Origin: Actinopolyspora mortivallis DSM 44261
Lineage (GTDB): Bacteria; Actinomycetota; Actinomycetes; Mycobacteriales; Pseudonocardiaceae
NCBI RefSeq assembly: GCF_000384035.1
Contig: NZ_KB913024.1
Location: forward strand, 2,103,584 to 2,167,583
Reading direction: 5' to 3'
DNA: 64,000 bases
This document shows positions 15,189-24,169 of the stretch, piece by piece (positions within the stretch are counted from its first letter, which is position 1; every line of letters begins with the position of its first letter). Under the pieces are notes generated by a model that did not search any database, was not told the DNA's origin, and saw only the letters and a program-made list of their open reading frames with translations. The position numbers and the translations under genes were made by a program.

Positions 15189-16142
15189 ATGAGCACCTCG
15201 AACACCTCCCGCTTCGACACGGCCGCCGTCGTCGGCGCGGGAACCATCGGACTGGCGTGGGCGGCCCTGTTCGCCGCGCACGGAACGCACGTACGACTGT
15301 CCGACCCCCGTTCCGACCTCCGGGAGTCCCTGGAAAACTCCCTGCCGGAACTGTGCCGGGGCATCCCGGGGGCCGACGTCTCCCAGGTCCGCGAACGGAT
15401 CGAGCTGGGCAGCGAACCGGAGTGGGCCGTCGCCCACGCCGACCTGGTGCAGGAGAACGCCCCGGAACGTCTGGAGTTCAAGCAGGACCTGTTCCTGCGC
15501 ATCGCGCGGGCCGCCCCGGAGGACGCGGTTCTGGCCTCCTCCAGTTCGGGGCTGCTGCCCAGCGACATATCAGCGAAGCTCCCGGACCGGTCCGCCTCCC
15601 GGCTGCTGGTCGCCCATCCGTTCAACCCCCCGCACATCGTTCCGCTCGTCGAAATCGTTCCCGGCCGGCGCACCGACGAGGCGGTCAGCGAGGCCGCGTT
15701 CGGCTACTACGAACGGCTGGGCAAGACCCCGGTGCGGTTGCATCGCGAAACCTCGGGCTTCGTCGCCAACCGGTTGCAGAGCGCCCTGCTGGCCGAGGCC
15801 TTCGACCTCGTGCTGCGCGGGGTCGTCGACGCGGCGGAGCTGGACACGATCGTGAAGAACTCCCTCGGCAACCGCTGGGCGACCGTGGGCCCGTTCGAAA
15901 GCTTCCACCTCGGTGGCGGGCCGGCGGGGATCCGCCACATGATGGAACACCTCGGCAAGGGGATGGCCGAGCGCTGGAAGGACCTGGGCACCCCCGAACT
16001 CACCGACACCAACATCGACGTTCTCGCCGGCCAGACCGAACGGGCCTACGGCAACGACGCCGAGTCCTACCGGGAGCGTTCCGCCCGGCGCGACCGCAAC
16101 CAACGCGCGGTGCTCGCGGCACTGCGTGACTCTGACCGGTGA
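15189..16142 (+). CDS. 3-hydroxyacid dehydrogenase, lambda-crystallin/carnitine dehydrogenase type
   Basis: A 317-residue NAD-dependent dehydrogenase of the 3-hydroxyacyl-CoA dehydrogenase superfamily. It has a Rossmann motif (VVGAGTIGLAWAALFAAHG, about 10-28), the segment VQENAPERLEFKQDL, SSSSGLLPSDIS, and HPFNPPHIVPLVEIVPG with the catalytic His. The C-terminal half (GFVANRLQSALLAEA, then GPFESFHL) resembles L-gulonate 3-dehydrogenase (lambda-crystallin) and L-carnitine dehydrogenase more than fatty acid beta-oxidation enzymes, so a free 3-hydroxy acid is as likely a substrate as a CoA ester. The ATG at 15189 lies 17 bases after the decarboxylase stop, behind an AAGGAG box. Confidence 0.85.
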   Translation: MSTSNTSRFDTAAVVGAGTIGLAWAALFAAHGTHVRLSDPRSDLRESLENSLPELCRGIPGADVSQVRERIELGSEPEWAVAHADLVQENAPERLEFKQDLFLRIARAAPEDAVLASSSSGLLPSDISAKLPDRSASRLLVAHPFNPPHIVPLVEIVPGRRTDEAVSEAAFGYYERLGKTPVRLHRETSGFVANRLQSALLAEAFDLVLRGVVDAAELDTIVKNSLGNRWATVGPFESFHLGGGPAGIRHMMEHLGKGMAERWKDLGTPELTDTNIDVLAGQTERAYGNDAESYRERSARRDRNQRAVLAALRDSDR

Positions 16143-16191
16143 CGACGGCACCCCTGGTGTCTCGTCCTTCGACAGGAAACAGGTGATCCAC

Positions 16192-17376
16192 ATGCCCAAG
16201 ACGGTCAACACCGACCCCGACTTCTTCGGCTTCGGAGAGCTGCTCACCGACCAGGAACGCTCCGAACTCGCCGAGATCCGCGAGGTCGTCCAACGCGAGA
16301 TCAAACCACTGGCCAACGAGGCCTGGGACCGGGCCGAGTTCCCCTTCGAGGCGATCCGGACCTTCGCGAAACTCGGCATCGCGGGATTCCAGTTCCCCGA
16401 GTACGGGGACGGAAGGACCCGCAGGCCGCTGTTCACCGGCTTCCTCAGCGTCGAGCTGAACAAGGCCGACCCGTCGTTGGCGGTGGCCTCCGGAGTACAC
16501 ACCGGCCTGGCCATGGGCAGCATCCACGGCGGCGGTGACCAACGGCAACGGGACCGCTGGATGCCGGACATGGTGGCCTGGAACAAGATCGGGGCCTTCG
16601 GGCTCACCGAGCCCGAGGGAGGATCCGACGTGGCGGGGGGCATGCGCACCACCGCCCGCAGGGAGGGTGACGAGTGGGTGCTCAACGGCGCGAAACGCTG
16701 GATCGGCAACGGCACCTTCGCCGACCTCGTGGTCGTCTGGGCCCGGGATGAGGCCGACGGACAGGTCAAGGGCTTCGTGGTCGAGAAGGACACACCCGGC
16801 TTCCACACCAGCAAGATCGAGGGAAAGATCGCGCTGCGTTCGGTGCAGAACGCCGACATCACGCTGGACGAGGTGCGAGTGCCGGAGGAGAACCGGCTGC
16901 AGAACATCGAGAACTTCAGGGACACCGCCAAGGTGCTGGCCAAGACACGCGGCAACGTCGCCTGGCAGGCGCTCGGTGTGGCTGTGCGCGCCTACGAACT
17001 GGCCCGGGACTACGCGGTCTCTCGGGAGCAGTTCGGCAGGCCCATCGCCGGTTTCCAGATGATCCAGGACCTGCTGGTGAAAATGCTGGGCAACATCACG
17101 GCCATGTTCGGCATGGTCACCCGACTGGCCCAGAAGGTGGAGGACGGCACGGCGGGAGCCGACCACGCGGCCCTGGCCAAGAGCTTCACCACCACCAAGA
17201 TGCGCGAGTGCGTGGCGTGGGCCCGGGAGCTGTTCGGCGGCAACGGCATCGTGCTCGACTACGAGGTCGCCAAGTTCTTCGCCGACGCGGAGGCCGTCTA
17301 CTCCTTCGAGGGCAGCCGCGAGATGAACACGCTGATCGTCGGAAAGTCGATCACCGGAAGCAGCGCCTTCGTCTGA
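16192..17376 (+). CDS. Acyl-CoA dehydrogenase, glutaryl-CoA dehydrogenase subfamily
   Basis: A 394-residue FAD acyl-CoA dehydrogenase. FGLTEPEGGSDV, WARDEADGQVKGFVVEK, REQFGRPIAGFQMIQ, FGGNGI and the catalytic Glu in FEGSREMNTLIVGKSITG follow the glutaryl-CoA dehydrogenase/acyl-CoA oxidase 4 branch. The position where human glutaryl-CoA dehydrogenase has SGYRS, whose Arg binds the distal carboxylate, reads ADPSLAVASG here. The Arg is absent, so glutaryl-CoA is doubtful. It is the last gene of the operon, 49 bases after the dehydrogenase, and ends at a strong bidirectional terminator. AGGTGA lies 8 bases before the ATG; a GTG 9 bases earlier is an alternative. Confidence 0.9.
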   Translation: MPKTVNTDPDFFGFGELLTDQERSELAEIREVVQREIKPLANEAWDRAEFPFEAIRTFAKLGIAGFQFPEYGDGRTRRPLFTGFLSVELNKADPSLAVASGVHTGLAMGSIHGGGDQRQRDRWMPDMVAWNKIGAFGLTEPEGGSDVAGGMRTTARREGDEWVLNGAKRWIGNGTFADLVVVWARDEADGQVKGFVVEKDTPGFHTSKIEGKIALRSVQNADITLDEVRVPEENRLQNIENFRDTAKVLAKTRGNVAWQALGVAVRAYELARDYAVSREQFGRPIAGFQMIQDLLVKMLGNITAMFGMVTRLAQKVEDGTAGADHAALAKSFTTTKMRECVAWARELFGGNGIVLDYEVAKFFADAEAVYSFEGSREMNTLIVGKSITGSSAFV

Positions 17377-17383
17377 GTCCGCA

Positions 17384-17412
17384 CCGGTGGGCGGCCCCGT
17401 GCCGCCCACCGG
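17384..17412. terminator. Bidirectional terminator between acyl-CoA dehydrogenase and uvrB
   Basis: A perfect 12-bp stem (CCGGTGGGCGGC with GCCGCCCACCGG) and 5-base loop starts 7 bases after the dehydrogenase stop and lies 14 bases beyond the uvrB stop, between the convergent genes. Confidence 0.75.
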
Positions 17413-17426
17413 GACCGCGCCGTGGT

Positions 17427-19586
17427 CTACTCCACCCCTGCCTCGTCCATGGCCCGCAGCTCCTTCTTGAGGTCGTTGATCTCGTCCCGCAGCCGCGCGG
17501 CCAGCTCGAACTGCAGCTCACGTGCCGCGTTCATCATCTGGTCGTTGAGCTGCTGAACCAGGTCGGCCAGTTCCGCCCTGGGCATGGACTCGATGTCGCG
17601 GTCCTTGAGCACACCGGAGCTCACCGCGGAGGACTCCCCGGTGGGTTTCTTGCCCCGGGAGGCGGTACGCGCCGATCCGGCCTCGGCGACGGTCTGCTCG
17701 GTGTCGTCGGACTCGGTGTAGACCCGGTCGAGGATGTCGGCCACCTGTTTGCGCAGGGGTTGCGGATCGATGCCGTGTTCGGTGTTGTAGGCGATCTGCT
17801 TGGCCCGCCTGCGGTTGGTCTCCTCGATCGCCCGCCGCATCGAGTCGGTGACCTCGTCGGCGTACATGTGCACCTGGCCCGAGACGTTACGGGCGGCGCG
17901 GCCGATGGTCTGCACCAGACTCGTCTCCGAACGGAGGAAACCCTCCTTGTCGGCGTCGAGGATCGCGACCAGGGAGACCTCGGGCAGATCCAGCCCCTCC
18001 CGCAGCAGGTTGATGCCGACGAGCACGTCGTACTCGCCGAGCCGAAGCTGACGCAACAACTCGACCCGCCGCAGGGTGTCGACCTCCGAGTGCAGGTACC
18101 GCACCCGGATACCGAGTTCGAGCAGGTAGTCGGTGAGATCCTCGGCCATCTTCTTGGTGAGGGTGGTGACCAGCACCCGCTCGTCCCGGTCCGCCCGTTC
18201 GCGTACCTCGGCCACCAGGTCGTCGATCTGCCCCTCGGTCGGTTTGACGACCACCTCCGGATCGACCAGGCCCGTGGGGCGGATGACCTGCTCGATGAAC
18301 TCACCGCCGGAGCTCCGCATCTCGTAGGGACCCGGCGTGGCCGACAGGTACACGGTCTGCCCGATCCGTGCCGCGAACTCGTCCCAGGTCAGCGGGCGGT
18401 TGTCCAACGCGCTGGGCAGACGGAAACCGTGTTCGACCAGGGTGCGCTTCCGTGAGGCGTCCCCCTCGTACATCCCCCCGATCTGCGGCACCGTCACGTG
18501 GGACTCGTCGATGACCAGCAGGAAGTCCTCCGGGAAGTAGTCGAGCAGAGTGGCCGGGGCCGAACCGGGTTCACGTCCGTCGATGTGCCGCGAGTAGTTC
18601 TCGATTCCCGAGCAGAACCCGACCTGGCGCATCATCTCGATGTCGTACTGGGTGCGCATGCGCAACCGCTGGGCTTCGAGCAGCTTGTTCTGGCGTTCCA
18701 GCTTGTCGAGCTGTTCGGCCAGTTCGGTCTCGATGCCCCGTATGGCCTGCTCCATCCGCTCGGGACCGGCGACGTAGTGCGTGGCCGGGAAGATCCGCAG
18801 GTCCTCCACCTCACGAACGATGTCGCCGGTCAGCGGATGCAGGTAGTAGAGCCGTTCTATCTCGTCGCCGAAGAACTCCACACGGACGGCGAGCTCCTCG
18901 TAGGCGGGAATGACCTCCACCGTGTCTCCCCGCACGCGGAAGGTGCCGCGTTGGAAGGCCAGGTCGTTGCGCTGGTACTGCACGTCGACCAGCGCTCTCA
19001 GGAAGACGTCGCGGTCCACCTCGGCCCCGGCCCGCAGGGCGATGGAGCGATCGAGGTAGGACTGCGGGGTACCCAGGCCGTAGAGGCACGAGACCGAGGA
19101 GACCACCACGCAGTCCCGTCGGCTGAGCAGGTTCGAGGTGGCCGAGTGCCGCAGGCGTTCCACGTCCTCGTTGACCGAGGAGTCCTTCTCGATGTAGGTG
19201 TCGCTCTGCGGGACGTAGGCCTCGGGCTGGTAGTAGTCGTAGTAGCTGACGAAGTACTCGACCGCGTTCTCCGGGAAGAAGCCGCGCAACTCGTTGGCGA
19301 TCTGGGCGGCCAGCGTCTTGTTCGGCTCCATCACCAGGGTGGGCCGCTGCAACCGCTCGATCAGCCACGCCGTGGTCGCGGACTTTCCGGTTCCCGTCGC
19401 ACCGAGCAACACCACGTTGCTCTCGCCGGAGTTGATCCGCCGTTCCAGCTCGTCGATCGCCGCCGGCTGGTCACCGGCGGGCTCGTAGTCGCTGACGACC
19501 CGGAAACGCCCCTCCTTGCGCGGGATCTCGCCGACCGGGCGGAACTCGGAGTGCGCCAGGACAGGATGCTCAGTCGCGAATGCCAC
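17427..19586 (-). CDS. uvrB: Excinuclease ABC subunit B
   Basis: The 719-residue UvrB helicase-like subunit of nucleotide excision repair, of normal length. Walker A is GATGTGKS (62-69), followed by the damage-probing beta-hairpin region [15 protein letters not shown], the DESH box ([13 protein letters not shown]) and the motifs [10 protein letters not shown] and [11 protein letters not shown]-terminal UVR domain (about 683-719, [17 protein letters not shown]) binds UvrC/UvrA. On the reverse strand, TAGGCT is 6 bases before the GTG, so the message is probably leaderless. No actinobacterial SOS box was seen between 19587 and 19700. It lies in the conserved uvrB-coaE-rpsA-polA block. Confidence 0.98.
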   Translation of the reverse strand: MAFATEHPVLAHSEFRPVGEIPRKEGRFRVVSDYEPAGDQPAAIDELERRINSGESNVVLLGATGTGKSATTAWLIERLQRPTLVMEPNKTLAAQIANELRGFFPENAVEYFVSYYDYYQPEAYVPQSDTYIEKDSSVNEDVERLRHSATSNLLSRRDCVVVSSVSCLYGLGTPQSYLDRSIALRAGAEVDRDVFLRALVDVQYQRNDLAFQRGTFRVRGDTVEVIPAYEELAVRVEFFGDEIERLYYLHPLTGDIVREVEDLRIFPATHYVAGPERMEQAIRGIETELAEQLDKLERQNKLLEAQRLRMRTQYDIEMMRQVGFCSGIENYSRHIDGREPGSAPATLLDYFPEDFLLVIDESHVTVPQIGGMYEGDASRKRTLVEHGFRLPSALDNRPLTWDEFAARIGQTVYLSATPGPYEMRSSGGEFIEQVIRPTGLVDPEVVVKPTEGQIDDLVAEVRERADRDERVLVTTLTKKMAEDLTDYLLELGIRVRYLHSEVDTLRRVELLRQLRLGEYDVLVGINLLREGLDLPEVSLVAILDADKEGFLRSETSLVQTIGRAARNVSGQVHMYADEVTDSMRRAIEETNRRRAKQIAYNTEHGIDPQPLRKQVADILDRVYTESDDTEQTVAEAGSARTASRGKKPTGESSAVSSGVLKDRDIESMPRAELADLVQQLNDQMMNAARELQFELAARLRDEINDLKKELRAMDEAGVE

Positions 19587-19691
19587 GCCCCCAGCCTACG
19601 AGGTGACACCGACAGCGCGCCGTGGCCGGTACGAGACGCGTGTCCGTCGTGACCGGCGACAGCACCCCCTCGTGCTGTCTACGGTGTCAGC

Positions 19692-20261
19692 GTGACTTCG
19701 CAGCACGAGATCGCCGAGAGTCTCGGTCTTCCGGTCCATCCTCCGAAGGTGGAGGTGTTCGATCTGGTCGCCGGGACCAACACCGACTCCAAGGGCGTGG
19801 TACGCCCCGTGGACGAGTTCCGCCGGGAACGCTTCGGGCTGTACATGGCCCGCCCGATCGTCGACCACCCGAAACTGGCCTACCTCGAGTCCTGGCTGTT
19901 GCCCGAGCTCAACCTGCGGGTCAGTGACTACCGCTGGAAGCCCGGCCACGAACGGGATCAGGACTTCTACCTGGACGTCGTCTCCGTGACGAGCGGGGCC
20001 CACCGGTGGCGGAGCGTGGACCTCTACCTGGACATCGTGGTGTTCCGAAACCGGTTCGCCGAGGTGCTCGACACCGACGAGTTCGTGACGGCGTTGCGGG
20101 CCGAGCTGTTGGACGAGAGGATCGCGCAGCTGGCGCTGACCACCACCCACACCACCGTGGACGCCCTGGCCAGACACGACTACGACACGGCGGCCTGGTT
20201 GCGCTCCCTCGGCGTGGAACTGCGGCGCCGCTCGCCGACCACCGAGGAGAACACCCAGTAG
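19692..20261 (+). CDS. DUF402 domain protein (first of a tandem pair)
   Basis: A 189-residue DUF402 protein, divergent from uvrB as its relative Rv1632c is in M. tuberculosis. DUF402 domains are small beta-barrels, some of which hydrolyse nucleotide phosphates; recognisable parts are YLESWLLPELNLRVSDYRWKP and DFYLDVV, then RWRSVDLYLDIVVF, with acidic residues typical of metal binding, and a helical C-terminus. TACGGT at 19680-19685 lies 6 bases before the GTG at 19692, so a leaderless start is likely. The next gene is a shorter, diverged paralogue. Function unknown. Confidence 0.82.
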   Translation: MTSQHEIAESLGLPVHPPKVEVFDLVAGTNTDSKGVVRPVDEFRRERFGLYMARPIVDHPKLAYLESWLLPELNLRVSDYRWKPGHERDQDFYLDVVSVTSGAHRWRSVDLYLDIVVFRNRFAEVLDTDEFVTALRAELLDERIAQLALTTTHTTVDALARHDYDTAAWLRSLGVELRRRSPTTEENTQ

Positions 20262-20403
20262 CAGAAGACTCCTTGACGCACAACCAACGTTCTGGGGAAT
20301 GAACCGGTGCGTGTGTAACCGTCCCGCGAACAAGTTCCAAAGGTTACATAACGGATCGGTCTTGTTGGCTATTTCACAGTATTTCCGCGCTACGGTCGGG
20401 CCC

Positions 20404-20910
20404 GTGGGTTCGGTGATCACTCCTCAGCATGTCGAAATCGTCGACGTAGCGAGTGCCCAACGGCACCTGGGCTCCGGAACGGTCCAGCAACTGGACGACT
20501 GTCACCTGGAGAGATGGGGGCTGTGCATGGAGTACAGCACCCCGCACGACCCGACGCACGGAAGTGAGGTCACCTGGTTACTGCCCGAACCGGGATTACG
20601 GCTCACTCGGTACCGCCCGCGTAGCCGCCACGCGCGTCCCGAGGGAAGCCTGCTGACCGCCGTGCACATCGACCGGGACGCGTGGTCCTGGATCACGACC
20701 GATCTACAACTGGGTCTGGAGGTTCCCGAGCGGGGGACACCACGCATCGTCAACTCGGGGGAGTTCGCCTCCGCCGTCAGCGACGGTGTCCTCTCGCCGG
20801 AGGAGGCCGACCTGGCCCTGCACACGGTGCACCGAACTTTCGAGGAGATCAGCCTCCACCGCGATCTCGACCAGTGGCTGGCCTACCGCGGAGTGTTCAC
20901 CGGAGCGTGA
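20404..20910 (+). CDS. DUF402 domain protein (second of tandem pair)
   Basis: A 168-residue protein paralogous to its upstream neighbour: VTWLLPEPGLRLTRYRPR aligns with SWLLPELNLRVSDYRWK, followed by the pair VHIDRDAW and WITTDLQLGLEV and a helical end. The chosen GTG (20404) follows TACGGT (20391-20396) by 7 bases, again a leaderless pattern; the open frame continues upstream but looks non-coding. The last 14 bases overlap the 3' end of coaE on the other strand. Part of the acidic metal site of the first copy is altered, so the pair may have divided roles. Confidence 0.72.
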   Translation: MGSVITPQHVEIVDVASAQRHLGSGTVQQLDDCHLERWGLCMEYSTPHDPTHGSEVTWLLPEPGLRLTRYRPRSRHARPEGSLLTAVHIDRDAWSWITTDLQLGLEVPERGTPRIVNSGEFASAVSDGVLSPEEADLALHTVHRTFEEISLHRDLDQWLAYRGVFTGA

Positions 20911-22102
20911 CCTCCCGGTGGGGACTCCACCCCGTACGCTCCGCCCACCGCTCGGCACGGGGTAACGCCCCTTCGAACCAGGCCCGTTTGGCCGCGGAGT
21001 ACTCCGCGACGGCGGCACCCGCACCGGAGGGATCCACGTACCGGCGTTTGAGCTCCGCGTACTCCGCGCGGGCACGTTCGTCGGAACGCAACCAGGCCGG
21101 CAGCAGCAACGCCAGTCGCCAGTTGGCCGTATCCTCCAACCGCAGGTGCAGTTCCACCCCGCGCCCCGGGTCGGCGGAGAGGTGCCTCCGCCTCCACCAC
21201 CCCCGCCCGGCACCGCTCCACGGATCCTCCGAATCGGAGTCGCAGGACCGGGGGAACCCCGCTGCGGCGAGTGGTTCGGCCAACTCCTCCGCCTCATCCC
21301 GGGAGCGAACCGTGAGCTGCAGGTCGAGCACGTCCCTGGCGATCAGTCCCGGCACCGAGGTCGAGCCGATGTGGTCGACACGCGTGCCCTCGCCCCCGAC
21401 CGCCTCGGCTATCCGCGCCGCCACGCGGCGGGCCTGACGCGGCCAGTCCCGGTCGGGTTCGGTGGGTTCGATCCCCCCGAGCGAACAGGGGGTGCGGGTC
21501 CGCACGTTGGTCTCGAAGGGAACGAGACGTTGTTCCCACAGCCGGTCCACCTCGGCGTACAGTCCCGCCGGATCGGAGGAGTTGTCCAGCCAGACGTCGG
21601 CGGCCTCCGCACGCTGCTGCCGGCTGGCCTGCGCCTCGATACGGGCGCGGGCGTCCTCCTCCGCCAGCCCACGCTCGAGCAGTCGACGGACACGCTGCTC
21701 GACCGGAGCGTCGACGACGATCACCAGGTGGTAGTCCGCCTGGTAGCCGTTCTCCACGAGCAGCGGGACGTCATGGACCACGATCGCCTCCTCGCCCGCC
21801 GCGGCCACGAGTTCGGAGGTACGGGCGGCGACCCTGGGATGGACGATGCCGTTCAGGTCACGCCGGGCCGTCTCGTCGGCGAAGACCAGTCGTGCCATGG
21901 CCGCGCGGTCCAGGGCGCCCTCCTCGTCGAGCACCTCGGAGCCGAACCGAGCGGCTATCTCGGCCAACCCCTCGGTCCCGGGGGCGACCACCTCCCTGGA
22001 GATCCGGTCCGCGTCGACGACGACGGCACCGTGTCGCGCCAGCCGCTCGGCGACCGTCGACTTGCCCGAACCGATTCCTCCCGTGAGCCCAACACGCAAC
22101 AT
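20897..22102 (-). CDS. coaE: Dephospho-CoA kinase fused to GrpB-like nucleotidyltransferase domain
   Basis: A 401-residue fusion. Residues 1-200 are dephospho-CoA kinase, the last step of coenzyme A synthesis, with P-loop GLTGGIGSGKS (5-15), VVDADRISREVV and HDVPLLVENGY. Residues from about 220 are a GrpB/UPF0157 domain of the nucleotidyltransferase superfamily (VDHIGSTSVPGLIARDVLDLQLTV). Mycobacterial CoaE has the same fusion; the role of the second domain is unclear. The ATG at 22100-22102 (MLRVGLTGG) has AGGA at good spacing and matches where other CoaE proteins begin; a longer frame upstream is rejected. It follows rpsA beyond a terminator. Confidence 0.95.
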   Translation of the reverse strand: MLRVGLTGGIGSGKSTVAERLARHGAVVVDADRISREVVAPGTEGLAEIAARFGSEVLDEEGALDRAAMARLVFADETARRDLNGIVHPRVAARTSELVAAAGEEAIVVHDVPLLVENGYQADYHLVIVVDAPVEQRVRRLLERGLAEEDARARIEAQASRQQRAEAADVWLDNSSDPAGLYAEVDRLWEQRLVPFETNVRTRTPCSLGGIEPTEPDRDWPRQARRVAARIAEAVGGEGTRVDHIGSTSVPGLIARDVLDLQLTVRSRDEAEELAEPLAAAGFPRSCDSDSEDPWSGAGRGWWRRRHLSADPGRGVELHLRLEDTANWRLALLLPAWLRSDERARAEYAELKRRYVDPSGAGAAVAEYSAAKRAWFEGALPRAERWAERTGWSPHREVTLR

Positions 22103-22180
22103 CCACGTCATCCTGCCAGGGCGCCCGCCGCGGAACGAAGCCCGCCCCGTACGAGAGGCCGGTGTGGGCCCGACGAGCGA

Positions 22181-22210
22181 CGCGGCCCCGCACCGGAGTA
22201 CGGGGCCGCG
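22181..22210 (-). terminator. Terminator after rpsA
   Basis: A perfect 10-bp stem (CGCGGCCCCG with CGGGGCCGCG) and 10-base loop lies 33 bases beyond the rpsA stop and before coaE. Some readthrough into coaE is possible. Confidence 0.75.
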
Positions 22211-22242
22211 TCGGTCACACGGTGGGTCGGCGCGAGGCCGGC

Positions 22243-23760
22243 TCACGCACCGCCGGAGAGCTTCTCCCGCAGGGCGGCCAGCTGCTCGTCACTGGCCATG
22301 GCGCTCGGCTGCTCGTCCTCCTCCGGAGCGGACGAGGTCGCCTCGGCGGAGGGAGTGGAGGAGGTGTAGTCCCCCTCCTCGGTCTGCTCGTCACCGGTGG
22401 CGGCAGCGGCCGCGGCGTCGGCCTCGGCAGCCTTGGCAACCTGGCGCATGTGGGCCTCGTACCGCTCCAGAGCCTGGGCGTACTGACGCTCCCACTCCTC
22501 GCGCTGGGCCTCGTAGCCTTCCTTCCACTCCTGGGTCTCCGGGTCGAAGCCCTCGGGGTAGATGTAGTTGCCCTCGTTGTCGTACTCGGCGGCCATGCCG
22601 TACTGCGTCGGATCGAACTCCGAGTCCGGCGTGAAGCCCTCGTTGGCCTGCTTCAGCGAGAGCGAGATGCGCCTGCGCTCCAGGTCGATGTCGATGACCT
22701 TGACCATCACCTCGTCGCCGACCTGGGCGACCTGCTCGGGGATGTCCACGTGGCGCTCGGCCAGTTCGGAGATGTGCACCAACCCCTCGATGCCCTCGTC
22801 GACGCGGACGAAAGCACCGAACGGAACCAGCTTGGTGACCTTGCCCGGCACGATCTGGCCGATCGCGTGGGTCCGGGCGAACTGGCGCCAGGGGTCCTCC
22901 TGGGTCGCCTTCAGCGACAGCGAGACCCGCTCACGGTCCATGTCCACGTCGAGAACCTCGACGGTGACCTCCTGGCCGACCTCGACCACCTCACTGGGGT
23001 GGTCGATGTGCTTCCAGGACAGCTCCGAGACGTGCACCAGACCGTCGACCCCACCCAGATCGACGAAGGCACCGAAGTTGACGATGGAGGAAACGACGCC
23101 CTTGCGGACCTGCCCCTTCTGCAGCTGGTTGAGGAACTCGCTGCGCACGGCGGACTGGGTCTGCTCCAGCCAGGCACGACGGGAGAGCACGACGTTGTTG
23201 CGGTTCTTGTCCAGCTCGATGATCTTGGCCTCGAGCTCGCGCCCGACGTAGGGCTGCAGGTCGCGGACACGCCGCATCTCGACCAGGGAGGCGGGCAGGA
23301 AGCCGCGCAGACCGATGTCGAGGATGAGACCGCCCTTGACGACCTCGATGACGGAGCCACGCACGGGCTCGTCCTTGTCCTTGAGATCCTCGATCGTCCC
23401 CCAGGCGCGTTCGTACTGCGCACGCTTCTTGGACAGGATCAGACGGCCTTCCTTGTCCTCCTTCTGCAGGACAAGCGCCTCGACGAAGTCGCCGACGGCC
23501 ACGACCTCGGCGGGATCGACATCGTGCTTGATGGACAGCTCCCGGGACGGGATGACGCCCTCGGTCTTGTAGCCGATGTCGAGCAGGACCTCGTCCTTGT
23601 CGACCTTGACGATAGTGCCCTCGACGATGTCGCCATCGTTGAAGTACTTGATGGTCTGGTCGACGGCGGCGAGGAAGTCCTCCTCCGTCCCGACGTCGTT
23701 CACTGCGACCTGCGGCTTGGTGGCGGCTGCAGTCGGGACGGTGGTGGTGTCGGTGGACAT
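22243..23760 (-). CDS. rpsA: 30S ribosomal protein S1
   Basis: The 505-residue actinobacterial ribosomal protein S1, which helps mRNA bind the 30S subunit. Four S1 RNA-binding repeats are seen (starting near GDIVEGTIVKVDKDEVLLDIGYK, DEPVRGSVIEVVKGG, VRKGVVSSIVNFGAFVDLGG and IVPGKVTKLVPFGAFVRVD). They are followed by a charged, Ala/Glu/Ser-rich tail of about 130 residues ending in LAALREKLSGGA. Actinobacterial S1 has four repeats where E. coli has six, so the length is normal. The ATG at 23758-23760 is the natural start (MSTDTTTVPTAA). An in-frame extension further upstream is low-complexity and rejected. Confidence 0.97.
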   Translation of the reverse strand: MSTDTTTVPTAAATKPQVAVNDVGTEEDFLAAVDQTIKYFNDGDIVEGTIVKVDKDEVLLDIGYKTEGVIPSRELSIKHDVDPAEVVAVGDFVEALVLQKEDKEGRLILSKKRAQYERAWGTIEDLKDKDEPVRGSVIEVVKGGLILDIGLRGFLPASLVEMRRVRDLQPYVGRELEAKIIELDKNRNNVVLSRRAWLEQTQSAVRSEFLNQLQKGQVRKGVVSSIVNFGAFVDLGGVDGLVHVSELSWKHIDHPSEVVEVGQEVTVEVLDVDMDRERVSLSLKATQEDPWRQFARTHAIGQIVPGKVTKLVPFGAFVRVDEGIEGLVHISELAERHVDIPEQVAQVGDEVMVKVIDIDLERRRISLSLKQANEGFTPDSEFDPTQYGMAAEYDNEGNYIYPEGFDPETQEWKEGYEAQREEWERQYAQALERYEAHMRQVAKAAEADAAAAAATGDEQTEEGDYTSSTPSAEATSSAPEEDEQPSAMASDEQLAALREKLSGGA

Positions 23761-24169
23761 CAGGTGGGTTGCTCCGGTACGGATAGATCGGTTGTCGGGT
23801 CTAGCTTTCTCACACACCCGGATCCGTCTCCCACAGGCCCCGCCGGCGCGCGGTTCGTCCCCCGCCGCGCCCCACGGGTCGCCGGAGGCCGTAACTTCCA
23901 CCGGGAAGCGACGCGGCCGGTGGCTTCCCGCGCGGTTTTTCCGGAGAACGACCATCTCGGGACGAGTCCCTGCGGATGGACGGACCACGCGAAAGGGGTG
24001 ACCCCGGCGCCGTGTTCGAACACGGGCCCTGGCGGAGACATACTCCTGGTGCGAGCGATAGCGTACCCGCCCCGACGATCGGGGGGCAAATCGCCCCGCC
24101 GGTTTCGCGCGGGTCGCCTGTTCACCCGCGCGGTGAGGACGGTTCGGGCGAGAAACCACGGAGGGCACA
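23761..24169. other. Divergent intergenic region between rpsA and methyltransferase gene
   Basis: About 410 bases with no gene. It must hold the rpsA promoter and leader on the reverse strand and the methyltransferase promoter on the forward strand. A well-spaced -35/-10 pair could not be picked out on either strand. The long leader is what would be expected if S1 controls its own translation, but no structure was recognised. Confidence 0.5.

Noticed and set aside
14431-17376. A complete glutarate degradation pathway
   Set aside because: The gene set fits, but the acyl-CoA dehydrogenase lacks the Arg that binds the glutarate carboxylate, so this assignment was not made.
19587-19700. SOS (LexA) box upstream of uvrB
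   Set aside because: No TCGAAC-N4-GTTCGA-like site could be found; only a leaderless -10 box is visible.
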